The position numbers and the translations under genes are program-made. A stretch of DNA of 64,000 bases from Spiroplasma endosymbiont of Asaphidion curtum (GTDB lineage: Bacteria; Bacillota_I; Bacilli_A; Mycoplasmatales; Nriv7): contig NZ_OZ035001.1 of assembly GCF_964031085.1 (NCBI RefSeq), positions 682,001 to 746,000 on the forward strand, read 5' to 3'. Positions 54,076-64,000 of the stretch are shown piece after piece. Below the pieces are notes generated by a model, which made no database searches, was not told where the DNA came from, and saw nothing but the letters and a program-made list of their open reading frames with translations. The stretch's first letter is position 1; the number at the start of each line of letters is the position of its first letter.

Positions 54076-54320
54076 ATGATTTATACAATTACTTTTAATC
54101 CAGCAATTGACTATATGATAAAAGTAGACAACTTTACTGTTGGTAATACTAATCGTTGTTATGAAGAATATTTGCAGCCCGGAGGTAAAGGTATTAACTG
54201 TGCTATTATTCTTACCCGATTGGGGATAAAAACTATTACAAGCGGATTTTTAGCTGCCAATAATAATGAGTTAATTTTACAAAAGTTAAAAGAAGAAAAT
54301 ATTCTTACTAATTTTATATT
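54076..54320 (+). pseudogene. fruK: 1-phosphofructokinase, N-terminal part
   Basis: PfkB-family kinase that phosphorylates fructose-1-phosphate made by the fructose PTS. N-terminus MIYTITFNPAIDYMIKVDNF, substrate loop LQPGGKGINCAIILTRLG (the GGKGxN signature) intact. Cut after ILTNFI by a nest of elements; removing it and one ATT copy gives LIKGMVRINVKIKS in frame at 59037. GGAG ribosome site before ATG. Confidence 0.9.
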
Positions 54321-54522
54321 AGACTTCTTGCATTACTTATTAAAATAATTACAAATTATTTGTAAATAAAAAATACTATATAGTAATTTCTAACTTTTAT
54401 TAGGTTAATACTTATGGATTTTATTAAATGTGTAAATTTTGACACAACAAAAAATTATTTTATTATTTAAATTTAATTTTAAATAAATATTTTATGTTAT
54501 CTATAATTGCAAATTATAAATT
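54321..54522 (-). mobile_element. IS5 right-end fragment at the fruK junction
   Basis: Right terminal repeat to the end of the coding region only, then a plus-oriented IS5 copy begins at 54523. Confidence 0.85.
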
Positions 54523-54602
54523 AGACTTCTTGCATTACTTATTTATTAAACAAAATTCCTATAAAATATATTTAAAATAGAAATTATAAGGAATTTAAGA
54601 TT

Positions 54603-55426
54603 ATGAAATTTGATAAATTTAATTTTATTAATGATAAAGAATTATTACGATTAACTGGAATAAAGCAAAGTACTTTTAATAAAATGTTAAATATTTTAAA
54701 AGAAGCTGAGTTAAAAAAGTTTAAAAGAGGTGGTAAAAATAATAAATTATCATTAGAAAATAGATTATTGATGACTTTATCATATTGACGAGAATATCGT
54801 ACTTATTTTCATCTTGGTAAAAGTTTTGATATTAGTGAAGCTAGTTGTTATCGAAATATCAAGTGAATTGAAGATATTTTAATCAAACATCCTGATTTTC
54901 AACAACTTGCTGGTAAAAAAGCATTAATAAATGATTATTTTAATGATAAAACAATTATTATTGATGCTACAGAAACACCCATTCAACGCCCAAAAAAAGA
55001 CAAAAACAATCTTATTCAGGAAAAAAGAAAAAACACACTATTAAAACACAAGTAATTATTGAAAAAGAAAGCAAAATAATTATTGCAACAAATTTTTCTC
55101 TCGGTAAAAAGCATGATTTTTGTTTATTTAAAGAATCAAAAATCCCAATTTTAAAAAATACTAAATTAATAGTTGATAATGGTTATCAAGGAATACAAAA
55201 AATTCATAGTAATGTTCTAATACCTAAGAAAAAAACAAAGAAAAACCCTTTAAATAAAGAACAAAAACATAATAATAAATTAATTTCAAAAATGAGAATT
55301 ATTATTGAAAATATTTTTGCTATTCTTAAAAAATTTAAAATTATTACTGAAAAATATCGTAATCGTAGAAAACGATTTAGTTTAAGATTTAATTTAATTG
55401 CTTCAATTTATAATTTGCAATTATAG
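54603..55426 (+). CDS. IS5-family transposase (-1 frameshift)
   Basis: A7 run at 54992-54998; both frames open to TAG 55424-55426. Confidence 0.9.
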
Positions 55427-56261
55427 ATAACATAAAATATTTATTTAAAATTAAATTTAAATTTTGTCGAAAACTCTTGATATTTATTGAATATACTTAA
55501 TTTTAGGTATATTTTTAATATGATAGAGGTGGATAATAATTATGGAAAAAATAATTCAAGAACTAGTAAATAATTTAACAGATGATCAATTTTTAGAATT
55601 TTATGAAAAAGTCAAACAACAAGCAGAATTAATAAAAAAACAAAAACGTTTAAATGAAATTGATCAAAAATTTAGAGCTCAAGGTATTAAATGCCCTAAA
55701 TGTGAATCTTACCATTGCGTTAAAAATGGACATAATTCAGAAGGAAAACAAAAATATTTATGTAAAAATTGCTGTGCAAGTTTTGACGCTTTTCGTAATC
55801 ATTTTATTTATTGAAGTCATTTAAATTATGAACAATGAAATTTATTGATTCAAATTTCATTGCTGGGGCAATCTAGTAAAACAATTTCTCGTTTTATTAA
55901 AACTACATTAAAAACCGCTTGATATAATCGTCAAAAATTAATGAAATCAAAACAATTAGAAAATACCCAATTAAAATTTAAAAAATTATCTGGTAAAATC
56001 CAAATCGATGAAACTTTTATTAAAGAAATCCATAAAGGAAATTTCAAACATAAAACTGATCCACGAAGAATTCACCTTGACCCATTCACAACTAATACTA
56101 AATGCTGTATTCAAATGGCAATTGATAATAATAACAATATTTATGTTAAATCCACAAACACCAAACGTTTACAAAAACAATAGACTTCTTGCATTACTTA
56201 TTTATTAAACAAAATTCCTATAAAATATATTTAAAATAGAAATTATAAGGAATTTAAGATT

Positions 56262-57085
56262 ATGAAATTTGATAAATTTAATTTTATTAATGATAAAGAA
56301 TTATTACGATTAACTGGAATAAAGCAAAGTACTTTTAATAAAATGTTAAATATTTTAAAAGAAGCTGAGTTAAAAAAGTTTAAAAGAGGTGGTAAAAATA
56401 ATAAATTATCATTAGAAAATAGATTATTGATGACTTTATCATATTGACGAGAATATCGTACTTATTTTCATCTTGGTAAAAGTTTTGATATTAGTGAAGC
56501 TAGTTGTTATCGAAATATCAAGTGAATTGAAGATATTTTAATCAAACATCCTGATTTTCAACAACTTGCTGGTAAAAAAGCATTAATAAATGATTATTTT
56601 AATGATAAAACAATTATTATTGATGCTACAGAAACACCCATTCAACGCCCAAAAAAAGACAAAAACAATCTTATTCAGGAAAAAAGAAAAAACACACTAT
56701 TAAAACACAAGTAATTATTGAAAAAGAAAGCAAAATAATTATTGCAACAAATTTTTCTCTCGGTAAAAAGCATGATTTTTGTTTATTTAAAGAATCAAAA
56801 ATCCCAATTTTAAAAAATACTAAATTAATAGTTGATAATGGTTATCAAGGAATACAAAAAATTCATAGTAATGTTCTAATACCTAAGAAAAAAACAAAGA
56901 AAAACCCTTTAAATAAAGAACAAAAACATAATAATAAATTAATTTCAAAAATGAGAATTATTATTGAAAATATTTTTGCTATTCTTAAAAAATTTAAAAT
57001 TATTACTGAAAAATATCGTAATCGTAGAAAACGATTTAGTTTAAGATTTAATTTAATTGCTTCAATTTATAATTTGCAATTATAG
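56262..57085 (+). CDS. IS5-family transposase (-1 frameshift)
   Basis: A7 run at 56651-56657; intact, since IS3 entered the 3' noncoding part. Confidence 0.9.
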
Positions 57086-57278
57086 ATAACATAAAATATT
57101 TATTTAAAATTAAATTTAAATAATAAAATAATTTTTTGTTGTGTCAAAATTTACACATTTAATAAAATCCATAAGTATTAACCTAATAAAAGTTAGAAAT
57201 TACTATTGGAATGCCCCCTATAAAGTAGACACAAAAATAAAAACATTTGTGTAAACTATAAATGAGGTGCATTTTATT

Positions 57279-57548
57279 ATGAAAAAAATTCATAGAAGTA
57301 AAGAATTAATTATTAAAATTGTTAATGAACATCTAAAAGAAGGATGTAGTTATAATTATTTAGCTGAAAAATATAATATTTCTCGCAATACTATTAGTAA
57401 TTGACTTTATAAACATAAAAATAAAAATTGAAATTTTGAAAGAAAAATTCATAAGGCAAATTATAGTGAGCTTGAATATTTAAGATTAGAAAATGAAATT
57501 CTAAAAAAGTTCCTTTCCTTCTCAAGACAACAACAAAATATAAAATAA
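57279..57548 (+). CDS. IS3-family OrfA (HTH protein)
   Basis: 89 residues: HTH YLAEKYNISRNTISNWLYKH and leucine-zipper-like YSELEYLRLENEILKKF. Slippery A_AAA_AAG at 57503-57509 allows a -1 shift into OrfB. GAGGTG ribosome site. Confidence 0.87.
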
Positions 57549-58348
57549 ATTTTATTAATTTATATAAAAATAAACACTCAATAAAAGTATTATGTAAAAT
57601 TCTTAATGTTAATCGTGCTAATTATTATAAACAAAGATTTAATAATAAAAATGATTTTAAAGAAATAAATATTATTAAAAAAATTTTTGAAAAGCATAAG
57701 AAATGTTACGGGTATAGGAGACTAAAAATTGCTATTGAGAAGGAAGCTGGATGAATTATTAATCATAAAAAATTATTAAAATTAATGAAAAATTATAATA
57801 TTAGAGCTAATTGAGTAAAACATATTCACAGAAAAAATACTTATCGTAGTTATGAAAATTTGTTAGATGCTAAATATAATTTATTACAAAGAAATTTTAG
57901 AGCTGAAAAAATTAATCAAAAATGAGTTACTGATATTACTTATATTAAAATTTATAAACAAAAAGATTTTCTTTATTTAAGTACTATTATTGATTTATAT
58001 GATAAAAGAATTATTGCATATGAAATGAGTTTTAAAAACAATACAGAGCTAGTAATGAATACTCTTTTAAAAGCTGTAAAAAATAAAAAATTAAATGGTT
58101 TAATATTACATTCTGATCAAGGAATTCAATATAGAACCACTAAATATAATAAATTTTGTGAAAATCTTGGAATACGCATATCAATGTCAAGAAAAGGTAC
58201 TCCTTTAGACAATGCAGTTATAGAAAGTTTTCATTCAATTTTAAAGAAAGAAACTATTTACAATAATATTATCAAAACAAAACACGATATGATTAATTTA
58301 ATTCATAAATGAATGAATTTTAAACAAACATATCGTGTAGAATATTAA
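57503..58348 (+). CDS. IS3-family OrfB (DDE integrase), made by -1 frameshift
   Basis: From the slip site the frame reads KKVPFLLKTTTKYKINFINL, HTH-like VLCKILNVNRANYYKQRF, YGYRRLKIAIEKEAGW, then rve core: Asp in QKWVTDITYI, Asp in LILHSDQGIQY, Glu in NAVIESFHSILKKE; ends QTYRVEY stop 58346. It looks intact, so this IS may be active. Confidence 0.87.
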
Positions 58349-59036
58349 TATCAAATGTTTTTTATTTCATGTCTACTTTTTGGGTATCGTTCCATTACTA
58401 TATAGTATTTTTTATTTACAAATAATTTGTAATTATTTTAATAAGTAATGCAAGAAGTCTAATGAGTTATTGAAAATATGAACAAAGAATTAATTAACAA
58501 AAATTCAATTATTACTTCTGATATGCAAAAATTATATTTTTTAGTAGCAAAACAAACAAATTCTACTTTATGTGTAACTAAAACAACAATTAATCCTGAA
58601 GCTAGTTATCGTAACTTAAATAAAATCAGTAAATTACAATCTAGTCTTAAAGAAGCCTTAATTCATTATCATGGTTTAGGTTTTACTAATATTCAAAATT
58701 ATTTAAATCTCTGAAAATGAAAATACCAACATAAGGGTTTAACTCCAAACCAACAAACAGCGGTATTATATTTTAATGTATAAAAAAGTTAAAGTAAAAA
58801 TAGTAATTTTACATAAAAGCATTTTAAAATTATCAAGTTGATGATTCTTTTTATTTTATCAAGAGTTTTCGACAAAATTAAAAAATTTAAATAATAAAAT
58901 AATTTTTTGTTGTGTCAAAATTTACACATTTAATAAAATCCATAAGTATTAACCTAATAAAAGTTAGAAATTACTATATAGTATTTTTTATTTACAAATA
59001 ATTTGTAATTATTTTAATAAGTAATGCAAGAAGTCT

Positions 59037-59224
59037 ATTAATTAAAGGAATGGTTCGCATTAATGTCAAAATTAAAAGTCAGCAAGAAACAGAAGTTAAT
59101 GCTATAGGACCATTAGTTATTGCCAGTGATTGAGAAGCATTTATCAAACAAACTAGTAATTATCATTCTGATGATTTTGTTATTATTTCTGATAATTTAG
59201 CAAATGGAATGGACCAATCGCAAC
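59037..59224 (+). pseudogene. fruK: 1-phosphofructokinase, middle part
   Basis: Continues the 54076 reading frame: LIKGMVRINVKIKSQQETEV, NAIGPLVIASDWEAFIKQTS, DDFVIISDNLANGMDQSQ. Cut by IS30 at 59225; the kinase C-terminus with the catalytic GAGD is not in the window. Confidence 0.87.
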
Positions 59225-60306
59225 GCCAAATTGTAAAGTTAAGTGCAACTAAATTATTTTTCTAACCAAATATTCGATTGGTGAAAGATAATTTAGTATT
59301 TTTCTTGGTCTTTGGTTTAAAGACAATATAAATTTATGAACTGCATTTTTAGTAGTATTTGAAAAATTAAATTTTTTAGGAAATTTTTCTCTAATTAAAC
59401 CATTAGTATTTTCATTAGTACCTCTTTGTCAAGGCGAATACGCATTAGCAAAATAAATTTTCACATTTAAATTTTTTTCAAGTTGTTGTCAATTAGAAAA
59501 TTCTTTACCCCTATCAAATGTTATAGTCTTAACAAGATTATTTGGAAGAATTGATAAATAATGGCTAATGTTTTCGTTAACAACTTTAGTAGTTCTATTT
59601 TCAACTAACATTGCTAAAGTAAATCTTGATGTTCTTTCAACTAAAGTTATTAAACATGATTTACTTTTACCTCGTGATGATACTACAGTATCACCTTCTC
59701 AATGACCAACAGTTATACGATTATTAACATTAATATTTCGTTCTTTAATTGATTTACCATTAAATTTACCGCGATTTTCTTGAGATTTTCGTTTCTTACC
59801 TTTTCTTCTTAAATTTTTATTAGTAACTTTTTCAAGTAATCCAGAATAAATTCAATTGTAAATTGTTTTAAAACTAATAATTCATTCTTTATGAAAATTT
59901 TTAATTCTGCCATAAATTTGTTCAGGCGATCAACCTAATAGTAATTTTTGTTGTACATATTTTACTAATTCTCTATTTTTAAACTTATGAAAATAAACAT
60001 GTGATTGTTTTCTGTTTTCTGCTTTATTTTGTGCAATTAATGAAAAATAATGATTACTATCTTTATTTCTATTGACTTCTCGAATAATAGTACTAATACT
60101 TCGATTAAGATTTTTAGCTATTTCACTAATTTTTACTTTAAACTTCAATTGATTCTCAATATAAATTCTTTCATATATGCCAAGATGTTTGTAACCCATA
60201 TAAAAACTCCTTGCTTTGTTTTTTCTAAAATAAACTTAGCATCATGAAATTTTTATATGAGATTTTTTGCAATTTTATTTACTTACACTTACAAGTATAA
60301 TTCAGC
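59225..60306 (-). mobile_element. IS30-family element, copy 10 (complete)
   Basis: 1082 bp; one change in the left terminal repeat (TTACACTT for TTGCACTT, as read on plus). Left flank fruK, right flank a transposase fragment: a rearrangement point. Confidence 0.92.
59249..60199 (-). CDS. IS30-family transposase
   Basis: 316 residues, as in the other copies; judged intact. Confidence 0.92.
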
Positions 60307-60606
60307 ATTAATAAAAAATGAATTAGAATCAGGTAAAAGATATCGAGATATTATTGACATGTATCCTGAAGCAAAATTATCACCCATGACAATTTCTAGA
60401 ATATTTAAATCAGTTAAAAACGATGATAAAAGAAATGAAGTAAAAAAAATACGATTGGAAGATAAACAAATTGTTTATATTTATACTGATGATTCTTTCG
60501 CCAATACAGATAGATTTAAAAAGAAAAGGTGAAAAAAATTTAAAAGAAATAAAGATACTCAAATTAGAACTATTTCTTTTTGTACTGGTTATGATGAAAA
60601 AACACT
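60307..60606 (+). pseudogene. ISLre2/UPF0236-type transposase, N-terminal/middle fragment
   Basis: Open frame: LIKNELESGKRYRDIIDMYP, KLSPMTISRIFKSVKNDD, IVYIYTDDSFANTDRFKKKR, IRTISFCTGYDEKTL, ending at a MITE. The DD pair after VYIYT fits the first catalytic acidic residues of ISLre2. Complements, but is not contiguous with, the C-terminal fragment at 12233. Confidence 0.6.
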
Positions 60607-60750
60607 AGACTTGGTACATAACTATAACATTTTGCGCCTACCAAACTATAAAATTCACTTTCATCTTTATATTTATCTAACATTTGTACTTCATCTAGAA
60701 AATAATATTATCAAAATAGTAGATAAAATTGAGGGTTATGTACCAAGTCT
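60607..60750. mobile_element. 144-bp MITE, intact copy
   Basis: 16-bp terminal repeats as in the other copies; flanks do not match (ACT/AAT), so one side was rearranged. Confidence 0.87.
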
Positions 60751-60804
60751 AATAAATAAATGAGCTCGTATTTATTTATTAATTAACAGCAAGCTTGTAA
60801 AAAC

Positions 60805-60880
60805 CAAAATCTTGTCATATGTATATGGTTTCTACCGCATATCAAAAGTATGTGATATACCACAGATGTTTTGCACAATC
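60805..60880 (+). promoter_or_regulatory. possible degenerate purine-riboswitch-like leader
   Basis: Contains, in order, TCATAT, ATATGG, GTTTCTACC, a hairpin CGCATA/TATGTG and GATATAC, echoing the conserved purine riboswitch segments (CATAT, ATATGG, GTTTCTACC, P3, GACTATG). The P2 stem is missing, so it is degenerate or a chance match. The gene it would have controlled is replaced by IS30 at 60912. Confidence 0.3.
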
Positions 60881-60911
60881 AAGAAAAAATATTAAAAAGG
60901 ATAAAGTTTTT

Positions 60912-61993
60912 GCTGAATTATACTTGTAAGTGCAAGTAAATAAAATTGCAAAAAATCTCATATAAAAATTTCATGATGCTAAGTTTATTTTAGAAAAAAC
61001 AAAGCAAGGAGTTTTTATATGGGTTACAAACATCTTGGCATATATGAAAGAATTTATATTGAGAATCAATTGAAGTTTAAAGTAAAAATTAGTGAAATAG
61101 CTAAAAATCTTAATCGAAGTATTAGTACTATTATTCGAGAAGTCAATAGAAATAAAGATAGTAATCATTATTTTTCATTAATTGCACAAAATAAAGCAGA
61201 AAACAGAAAACAATCACATGTTTATTTTCATAAGTTTAAAAATAGAGAATTAGTAAAATATGTACAACAAAAATTACTATTAGGTTGATCGCCTGAACAA
61301 ATTTATGGCAGAATTAAAAATTTTCATAAAGAATGAATTATTAGTTTTAAAACAATTTACAATTGAATTTATTCTGGATTACTTGAAAAAGTTACTAATA
61401 AAAATTTAAGAAGAAAAGGTAAGAAACGAAAATCTCAAGAAAATCGCGGTAAATTTAATGGTAAATCAATTAAAGAACGAAATATTAATGTTAATAATCG
61501 TATAACTGTTGGTCATTGAGAAGGTGATACTGTAGTATCATCACGAGGTAAAAGTAAATCATGTTTAATAACTTTAGTTGAAAGAACATCAAGATTTACT
61601 TTAGCAATGTTAGTTGAAAATAGAACTACTAAAGTTGTTAACGAAAACATTAGCCATTATTTATCAATTCTTCCAAATAATCTTGTTAAGACTATAACAT
61701 TTGATAGGGGTAAAGAATTTTCTAATTGACAACAACTTGAAAAAAATTTAAATGTGAAAATTTATTTTGCTAATGCGTATTCGCCTTGACAAAGAGGTAC
61801 TAATGAAAATACTAATCGTTTAATTAGAGAAAAATTTCCTAAAAAATTTAATTTTTCAAATACTACTAAAAATGCAGTTCATAAATTTATATTGTCTTTA
61901 AACCAAAGACCAAAAAAAATACTAAATTATCTTTCACCAATCGAATATTTGGTTAGAAAAATAATTTAGTTGCACTTAACTTTACAATTTGGC
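60912..61993 (+). mobile_element. IS30-family element, copy 11 (complete)
   Basis: 1082 bp, inserted ahead of the tail of a lost gene. Confidence 0.92.
61019..61969 (+). CDS. IS30-family transposase, possibly impaired
   Basis: 316 residues, but Gly to Arg beside the catalytic Glu (NENTNRLIREKF; NGLIR in all others) and Arg to Lys in NQRPKK. The Gly is conserved in the family, so activity may be reduced. Confidence 0.9.
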
Positions 61994-61994
61994 T

Positions 61995-62045
61995 AATAAA
62001 AACAAAGTTAAAAAAGAGAAAAAAATTAAAATAAATAAAAAATAA
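61995..62045 (+). pseudogene. lysine-rich 3' tail of a lost gene
   Basis: NKNKVKKEKKIKINKK and stop directly after IS30; overlaps the following terminator. Confidence 0.35.
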
Positions 62046-62076
62046 AAAACTTTATCAATAAAAGATAAAGTTTTTT
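62044..62076 (+). terminator. terminator upstream of tpiA
   Basis: AAAAAACTTTATC and GATAAAGTTTTTT (13-bp perfect arms) ending in T6. Confidence 0.87.
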
Positions 62077-62102
62077 ATTGGAAATTGCTATTTTCTAGTG
62101 AC

Positions 62103-62131
62103 AACATATCCAAAAATAGATATGTTATAAT
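62103..62131 (+). promoter_or_regulatory. tpiA promoter -10 with overlapping inverted repeat
   Basis: TATAAT at 62126-62131. AACATATC (62103-62110) and GATATGTT (62119-62126) form an 8-bp inverted repeat that covers the spacer and touches the -10 box, a possible repressor site. Confidence 0.5.
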
Positions 62132-62166
62132 CAGAGAGGAAAACAATTAAGAAAGGAATTATTTAA

Positions 62167-62904
62167 ATGCGTAAACCAATTATTATCGGTAATTGAAAAA
62201 TGTATAAAAATATTAATGAAACAAAAGATTTTATTTTGCAAGTTGAACAGAAAATGATAAATCAGAATATTGATGCTGGAATTGCTGTTAGTTTTCCTTT
62301 GCTGGAAACATCTATTCGTGAGGCTAGTAAATTAATTATTAGTGCTCAAAATTGTCATTTTGAAAATGCTGGTGCATTTACAGGAGAAGTTTCACCATTA
62401 TTGTTAAAAACTATGAATGTTTCCTATGTTGTATTAGGCCATTCTGAAAGAAGAAGTCTTTTTAATGAAAGTGATAGGATTATCAATAAAAAAGTTTTAA
62501 AGGTTTTAGAAAATAATTTAAAAATTATTCTTTGTTGTGGCGAAACGGAAGAAGAATATATTAATAATCAAACAGAAGTAGTTGTTGCTCAGCAATTAAA
62601 GATAGCATTAGAAAATGTTAGTGAGAAACAGTTAGAACAAATTGTTATTGCTTATGAACCGGTTTGAGCTATTGGAACTGGGAAAACAGCAACACTAGAA
62701 GTAGCACAACGAGTTTGTCAGTTTATTCGTAAAAATATAATGGAAATGTATAATGTCGCAGTAAGTACTAAGGTTAGAATTCAATATGGTGGTTCTGTTA
62801 AACCAGATAATATTAAAGCACTTTTAGAACAACCAGATATTGATGGAGCATTAGTTGGTGGTGCATCATTGCAAGTGGATTCATTTTTGCAATTAATTTC
62901 TTAA
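62167..62904 (+). CDS. tpiA: triosephosphate isomerase
   Basis: 245 residues, full length; interconverts dihydroxyacetone phosphate and glyceraldehyde-3-phosphate. Active-site parts: IIIGNWKMYKN (Asn, Lys; Trp is UGA), VVLGHSERRS (electrophilic His), IAYEPVWAIGTGK (catalytic Glu and loop 6), YGGSVKPDN (phosphate loop). Start ATG 62167 follows GAAAGGAA. The next gene starts 28 bases after the stop with AAGGAGG, then gpmI: a glycolytic operon. Confidence 0.97.
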
Positions 62905-62932
62905 TTAATTTCTAAGGAGGAGTGTAAGTAGT

Positions 62933-63751
62933 ATGAATATTAAAGTAATTGCAATTGATATTGATGGCACTTTATTAACTGATAAAGGGAAAATATTAGA
63001 TGATACTAGGGTTGCTATTATTCAAGCACAAGAGAAAGGGATTAAAGTTATTTTAGCAACAGGAAGGGCACCTAGTGCAGCAATTTTGTATGCTCAACAA
63101 TTAAAGTTAGATGAGTATGCACAACATATTATTTGTTTTAATGGTTGTGTTATTTATGATTTAAAAACTAAAAAGAATATTTGAAATGCTCATTTAAATG
63201 AAGAAGATACAAAATATATTTATGAAATTATTAAAAAATATGATTTGAATTTTTGAGGTTATGGTTTAAAAAATTCTTCCTATACAAGAAAAAAATCTAT
63301 TGCCATTATGCGAGAAGCAAAAATAAATCCTAAATATAAGTTAAAGATTTTAAGCGATCGGCAATCATTGCCAGCTTGCTATACATTAACTATTAGTTTA
63401 GATGAATTAGAGGATAAGATTTATGAAAATTTTAAAATTGAAATTGAAGCTAATAAACGAATTAGAATAACATCATCGTCGTTAGAAAAATATCAATATT
63501 TAGAAATTATGCCAGCAAATTTTGATAAATCTAAAGCTTTAAAGTTTCTTGTGAATAAATGACATCTTAAACTAAAAAATTGTATGGGAATTGGTGATTC
63601 TTTAAATGATTATGAAATGTTACAAAAAGTTGGTTTAGGAATAATGATGAAAAATGGTCATTCAGATTTAATAAAAGTATCAACAGATATGTGTGATAGT
63701 AATAATGAAAATGGTGTTGGTAAAGCGATACTTAAATATATTTTAAAATAA
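62933..63751 (+). CDS. Cof-type HAD-superfamily phosphatase
   Basis: 272 residues. Motif I AIDIDGTLLTDKG (nucleophile Asp and acid/base Asp) at residue 8, motif II VILATGRAPS, and motif III/IV KALKFLVNKW with GIGDSLNDYEML near the C-terminus; cap domain between, as in the Cof (IIB) subclass. Substrate probably a sugar phosphate or nucleotide; its place between tpiA and gpmI hints at a housekeeping role in glycolysis but does not prove one. Confidence 0.92.
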
Positions 63752-63780
63752 TATTGATGAGAATAAAAGAAGGAAAGAGA

Positions 63781-64000
63781 ATGATGAGAACTAAAAATCC
63801 AATATTATTAGCAATTTTAGATGGCTTTGGCATTGCTCCTGAATGAGATTCTAATGCTGTTATGAAAGCTAATATGGAACATTTTAAATATTTACAAAGT
63901 ACTTATCCGTCGTTAGCAATTCACGCTTCAGGAAAGTGAGTTGGTTTACCGGACGGACAAATGGGAAACTCGGAAGTGGGACATTTACATATTGGTGCTG
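63781..64000 (+). CDS. gpmI: 2,3-bisphosphoglycerate-independent phosphoglycerate mutase, partial
   Basis: First 73 residues only. Interconverts 3- and 2-phosphoglycerate with two Mn ions. Visible: PILLAILDGFGIAPEWDSNA (first metal-binding Asp), SGKWVGLPDGQMGNSEVGHL, which contains the catalytic Ser in GNSEVGH. GGAAAGAG precedes ATG 63781. Continues beyond the window. Confidence 0.96.

Larger units (their letters stand above)
57207..58394 (+). mobile_element. IS3-family element (complete, 1188 bp)
   Basis: Ends TGGAATGCCCCC and, inverted, TGGAACGATACCC, both followed within 20 bp by AAGTAGACA. TTACTAT stands on both sides, an apparent 7-bp duplication. Innermost layer of the nest; single copy in the window. 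Confidence 0.88.
56182..58460 (+). mobile_element. IS5-family element inside the IS1595-like element, itself split by IS3
   Basis: 56182-57206 plus 58395-58460; AAT duplicated outside. Third layer of the fruK nest. Confidence 0.92.
55542..58783 (+). pseudogene. IS1595-like transposase, interrupted
   Basis: Part 1, 55542-56181: N-terminal helix region, zinc ribbon CPKCESYHCVKNG...YLCKNCC, then the first acidic motif in SGKIQIDETFIKEIHKGNF. Part 2, 58464-58783: ELINKNSIITSDMQKLYFLV (second Asp) and YHGLGFTNIQNYLNLWKWKY, end TAVLYFNV. Removing the IS5 and one AAT joins the halves through a UGA Trp (KQWVIENMNKEL). Zinc ribbon plus DDE of this spacing suggests the IS1595/IS1 group. Confidence 0.78.
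55462..58877 (+). mobile_element. IS1595-like element, split by an IS5 copy
   Basis: Perfect inverted ends TTTTGTCGAAAACTCTTGA at 55462 and 58877. AAATTTAAA occurs next to both ends, a likely 8-9 bp target duplication. Core length without the inserted IS5 is about 1.13 kb. Confidence 0.8.
54523..59036 (+). mobile_element. IS5-family element split by an IS1595-like element
   Basis: 54523-55461 plus 58878-59036. Coding region intact; the break is in the 3' noncoding part. ATT lies before 54321 and after 59036. Confidence 0.9.

Noticed and set aside
57207-58394. The IS3 element considered as part of the IS1595-like element
   Set aside because: It has its own terminal repeats and flanking duplication inside IS5, and an IS3-type OrfA/OrfB pair.
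60751-60780. Hairpin AATAAATAAAT/ATTTATTTATT considered as a terminator
   Set aside because: It is all A/T apart from the loop and has no following T-run; weak support.

Overview
The window reads as a Spiroplasma chromosome (Mollicutes), most like the S. citri group. It is very AT-rich. UGA must be read as tryptophan throughout (translation table 4): trigger factor, metK, tpiA, sodA, crr and every transposase are open only that way. It carries a plectrovirus (SpV1-type) prophage and a fragment of a SpV4-like microvirus, both phage types known from Spiroplasma. More than half of the window is mobile DNA.

Housekeeping islands are separated by insertion sequences. 1-2232: trigger factor, a DUF3196-like protein and tRNA-Arg. 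3510-3998: a nucleoside deoxyribosyltransferase-like gene. 10598-11938: ffh. 13001-14044: SpV4-like remnant. 14048-14971: a small membrane-protein gene behind a structured leader, then a lipoprotein. 16434-20661: crr, sodA, a CPBP protease and an RluA-type pseudouridine synthase. 20701-34115: a broken and an intact copy of a flippase-like gene inside a partly duplicated block, then an EamA transporter. 36472-37554: a seven-repeat lipoprotein. 39842-47944: plectrovirus prophage. 50187-51663: a SAM-riboswitch-like leader, terminator and metK. 53444-53891: five tRNA genes. 54076-59224: fruK split by nested elements. 62167-64000: tpiA, a Cof-type phosphatase and gpmI, probably one glycolytic operon.

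Mobile families: (1) an IS30-family element of 1082 bp, 11 full-length and 4 partial copies; (2) an IS5-family element of about 1084 bp (TIR AGACTTCTTGCATTACTTA, 3-bp ANT target duplications, transposase read through a -1 frameshift on A7), with full, nested and many solo-end copies; (3) a second IS5-like element (ends AGACTTGGTACATAAC), here only as fragments but accompanied by a 144-bp MITE; (4) a 120-bp MITE with IS5-related ends; (5) single copies of an IS1595-like and an IS3-family element; (6) fragments of an ISLre2/UPF0236-type transposase.

The most interesting observations are: a compact SAM-I/SAM-IV-like riboswitch with pseudoknot, terminator and antiterminator ahead of metK; a leader with three mutually exclusive helices controlling a Shine-Dalgarno sequence (14062-14146); the microvirus remnant; fruK carrying four layers of nested transposons; and a 6-kb segment bounded by inverted IS5 ends whose empty target site survives in a duplicate copy within the same window.
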